Below are positions 5,313-6,319 of a stretch of DNA of 6,319 bases, in pieces. The stretch covers positions 1 through 6,319 of the forward strand of contig CANLHE010000050.1 of NCBI GenBank assembly GCA_947490605.1, written 5' to 3'. The stretch is from Actinomycetota bacterium (GTDB lineage: Bacteria; Actinomycetota; Actinomycetes; Nanopelagicales; Nanopelagicaceae). Position 1 is the first letter of the stretch. Every line of letters starts with the position of its first letter. A program made the position numbers and the translations under genes. The notes beneath the pieces are model-generated. The model did not search any database and had not been told where the DNA came from. It worked only from the letters and a program-made list of their open reading frames with translations.

Positions 5313-6251
5313 TTATTTTCCTCTTCCTAAGATTGCATTAATTTCAAAGGCGATATCTGAATAAAGTAAATGTGCATCTTCAGTAACGCCGCTTAAATTA
5401 AAGAAGCCGTGTATTTGGCCACCATACTCCTTATATATAGCTGGCACAGAGCTTGTCACCAATTTTTGGTAATACTGCCTGGCATCATCAGTAAGTGGAT
5501 CAAATTGCGCTGCAATCACAATTGCCGCAGCCACTCCTTTAAGATCTGTTGCCCGAGCTGGTACTGCATATGGATCACTTTGTTGATCAGAATTTGGAAG
5601 ATATTTATCCCAAAACCATCTCATTGATTTAGTAGTCAAGCCAAAGCCTTCAGCAAATTCTGTTGCAGAAGGATATTGCATTTGTATCTCATTACATGGA
5701 TAAATCAATAATTGAAATGCCAATGGAATCAGTCTCGTATCTCTCGCCTTTATTGCAACAGCGGAGGCTAAATTTCCACCGGCGCTATCACCGCCTACCC
5801 CAATCGATTCTGGATCTATGGAGAGCTCTTTCGCATGGTTTACCACCCACTCCAGTGTTGCATAACAATCATCAAAGGGAGTTGGGTATGGATGCTCTGG
5901 TGCTTTTTGATATTCAACGGCAATAATTACAAAATTTCCACCCTTTGCAATACTTCTAAGAGCTGGCTCGTAGATATCTAAAAAATTTAACACCCAGCCA
6001 CCACCATGAAAGAAAACTAGTGCTGGTAGATTCTTTTCATCAGTTGAACGGTATATTCGAATTGGCAGATCAGCGGTAGGTCCTGGAATAAATTTATGTT
6101 CGACTGCGAATAGATCTATTAATGGTTGAGTCAAAGCAATATGGGTATGGGTATTTTTTCGAATCTCATCCAACGGCGCTTGCCACACTGCAGGTAGCCC
6201 CAGTGCTGCCCGTTCAGCCAGATGCTTGATGATCTCGGGTTTTAGTCCCAT
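5313..6251 (-). CDS. Alpha/beta-hydrolase fold-3 esterase/lipase (HSL-like)
   Basis: This is a predicted cytoplasmic carboxylester hydrolase of the hormone-sensitive-lipase group (bacterial family IV), usually acting on short-chain esters; the true substrate is unknown. The 312 residues include a helical cap region (1-50), the oxyanion-hole motif FFHGGGW (80-86), VEYQKAPEHPYP (112-123) and the nucleophile elbow GGDSAGGN (153-160) with Ser156. A likely acid, Asp251, lies in FDPLTDD, and a likely base, His281, in QIHGF. The triad and spacing are complete, so the enzyme should be active. No signal peptide is visible. The ATG at 6251 is the first possible start, since an in-frame TAA lies about 15 nt upstream, and no Shine-Dalgarno precedes it. 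It appears to lead a two-gene unit with the EamA transporter, but a shared pathway is not shown. A lactone or carbamate hydrolase is also possible. Confidence 0.94.
   Translation of the reverse strand: MGLKPEIIKHLAERAALGLPAVWQAPLDEIRKNTHTHIALTQPLIDLFAVEHKFIPGPTADLPIRIYRSTDEKNLPALVFFHGGGWVLNFLDIYEPALRSIAKGGNFVIIAVEYQKAPEHPYPTPFDDCYATLEWVVNHAKELSIDPESIGVGGDSAGGNLASAVAIKARDTRLIPLAFQLLIYPCNEIQMQYPSATEFAEGFGLTTKSMRWFWDKYLPNSDQQSDPYAVPARATDLKGVAAAIVIAAQFDPLTDDARQYYQKLVTSSVPAIYKEYGGQIHGFFNLSGVTEDAHLLYSDIAFEINAILGRGK
5319..5328 (-). promoter_or_regulatory. Shine-Dalgarno of the EamA transporter
   Basis: AGGAAGAGGA on the - strand, inside the last codons of the hydrolase, puts its GAGG about 7 nt before the TTG at 5312. 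It decides the unusual TTG start and implies coupled translation of the two genes. Confidence 0.65.
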
Positions 6252-6257
6252 TGCGGC

Positions 6258-6287
6258 AGAGTAGACTTAGCCGTCGGCGTTGACCAA
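6258..6287 (-). promoter_or_regulatory. Possible promoter for a leaderless hydrolase-transporter transcript
   Basis: On the - strand, TTGGTC (6282-6287) is followed after 18 nt by TACTCT (6258-6263), a TAnnnT-type -10 that ends 6 nt before the ATG at 6251. AT-rich DNA with two ATTTAA copies (+ strand 6287-6292 and 6296-6301) lies at and upstream of the -35. That spacing would start the mRNA at the start codon, which fits the missing Shine-Dalgarno. Confidence 0.4.
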
Positions 6288-6319
6288 TTTAAAAGATTTA
6301 AGGCTGGAGTTTTCTAAAT

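Noticed and set aside
6280..6319. + strand promoter beginning TTGACC at 6280 reading out of the window
   Set aside because: No matching -10 lies at 16-18 nt, and the downstream gene is not visible.
1..6319. Mobile element, CRISPR array, toxin-antitoxin or phage-defence genes
   Set aside because: No transposase, integrase, regularly spaced repeats or defence domains are seen. Every gene over 100 codons with support belongs to a known housekeeping or metabolic family.

Overview
The window reads as an ordinary core-genome stretch of a low-GC (about 40% by eye), tightly packed actinobacterium. The best guess is a streamlined planktonic lineage of the acI/Nanopelagicales type. The actinobacterial signal comes from three sources: the ffh-rpsP-lepB-rnhB-dprA gene order; a type I signal peptidase with a GDHRxxSxDSR box, a WL-containing insertion and a CCD segment before its VNG turn; and an S16 protein with a long Ala/Val/Glu/Pro tail. 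The lineage within the phylum is inference. No mobile element, tRNA, rRNA, CRISPR array or clear transfer signal was seen, and no novel multi-gene system is evident.

Left and centre (2-4471, all + strand): the 3' part of ffh (SRP GTPase, M domain), a 157-nt possibly structured leader, rpsP (ribosomal protein S16), lepB (signal peptidase I), rnhB (RNase HII), dprA (ssDNA/RecA-loading protein) and era (ribosome-assembly GTPase). Ffh and LepB act at the two ends of the Sec export route, targeting and signal cleavage. S16 and Era belong to 30S subunit biogenesis. RnhB and DprA handle RNA:DNA hybrids and single-stranded DNA. The block looks condensed: genes usually found between rpsP and lepB (KH protein, rimM, trmD, rplS) and between rnhB and dprA (DUF2469, yraN, comM) are absent, and era sits here instead of in its more usual ybeY neighbourhood.

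Right (4449-6251, - strand): a two-gene unit of an HSL-type alpha/beta-hydrolase followed with no spacer by an EamA/DMT membrane transporter that starts at TTG. Its 3' end runs 23 bp into era, so the two blocks converge and overlap. The hydrolase has no visible Shine-Dalgarno but has a promoter-like pair placed for leaderless transcription, and dprA shows similar start geometry.

The points most worth a second look are the gene-order gaps, the rpsP leader with mutually exclusive helices, the 12-residue tandem repeat in the S16 tail, the GPQG loop in the Era KH domain, and the convergent overlap.
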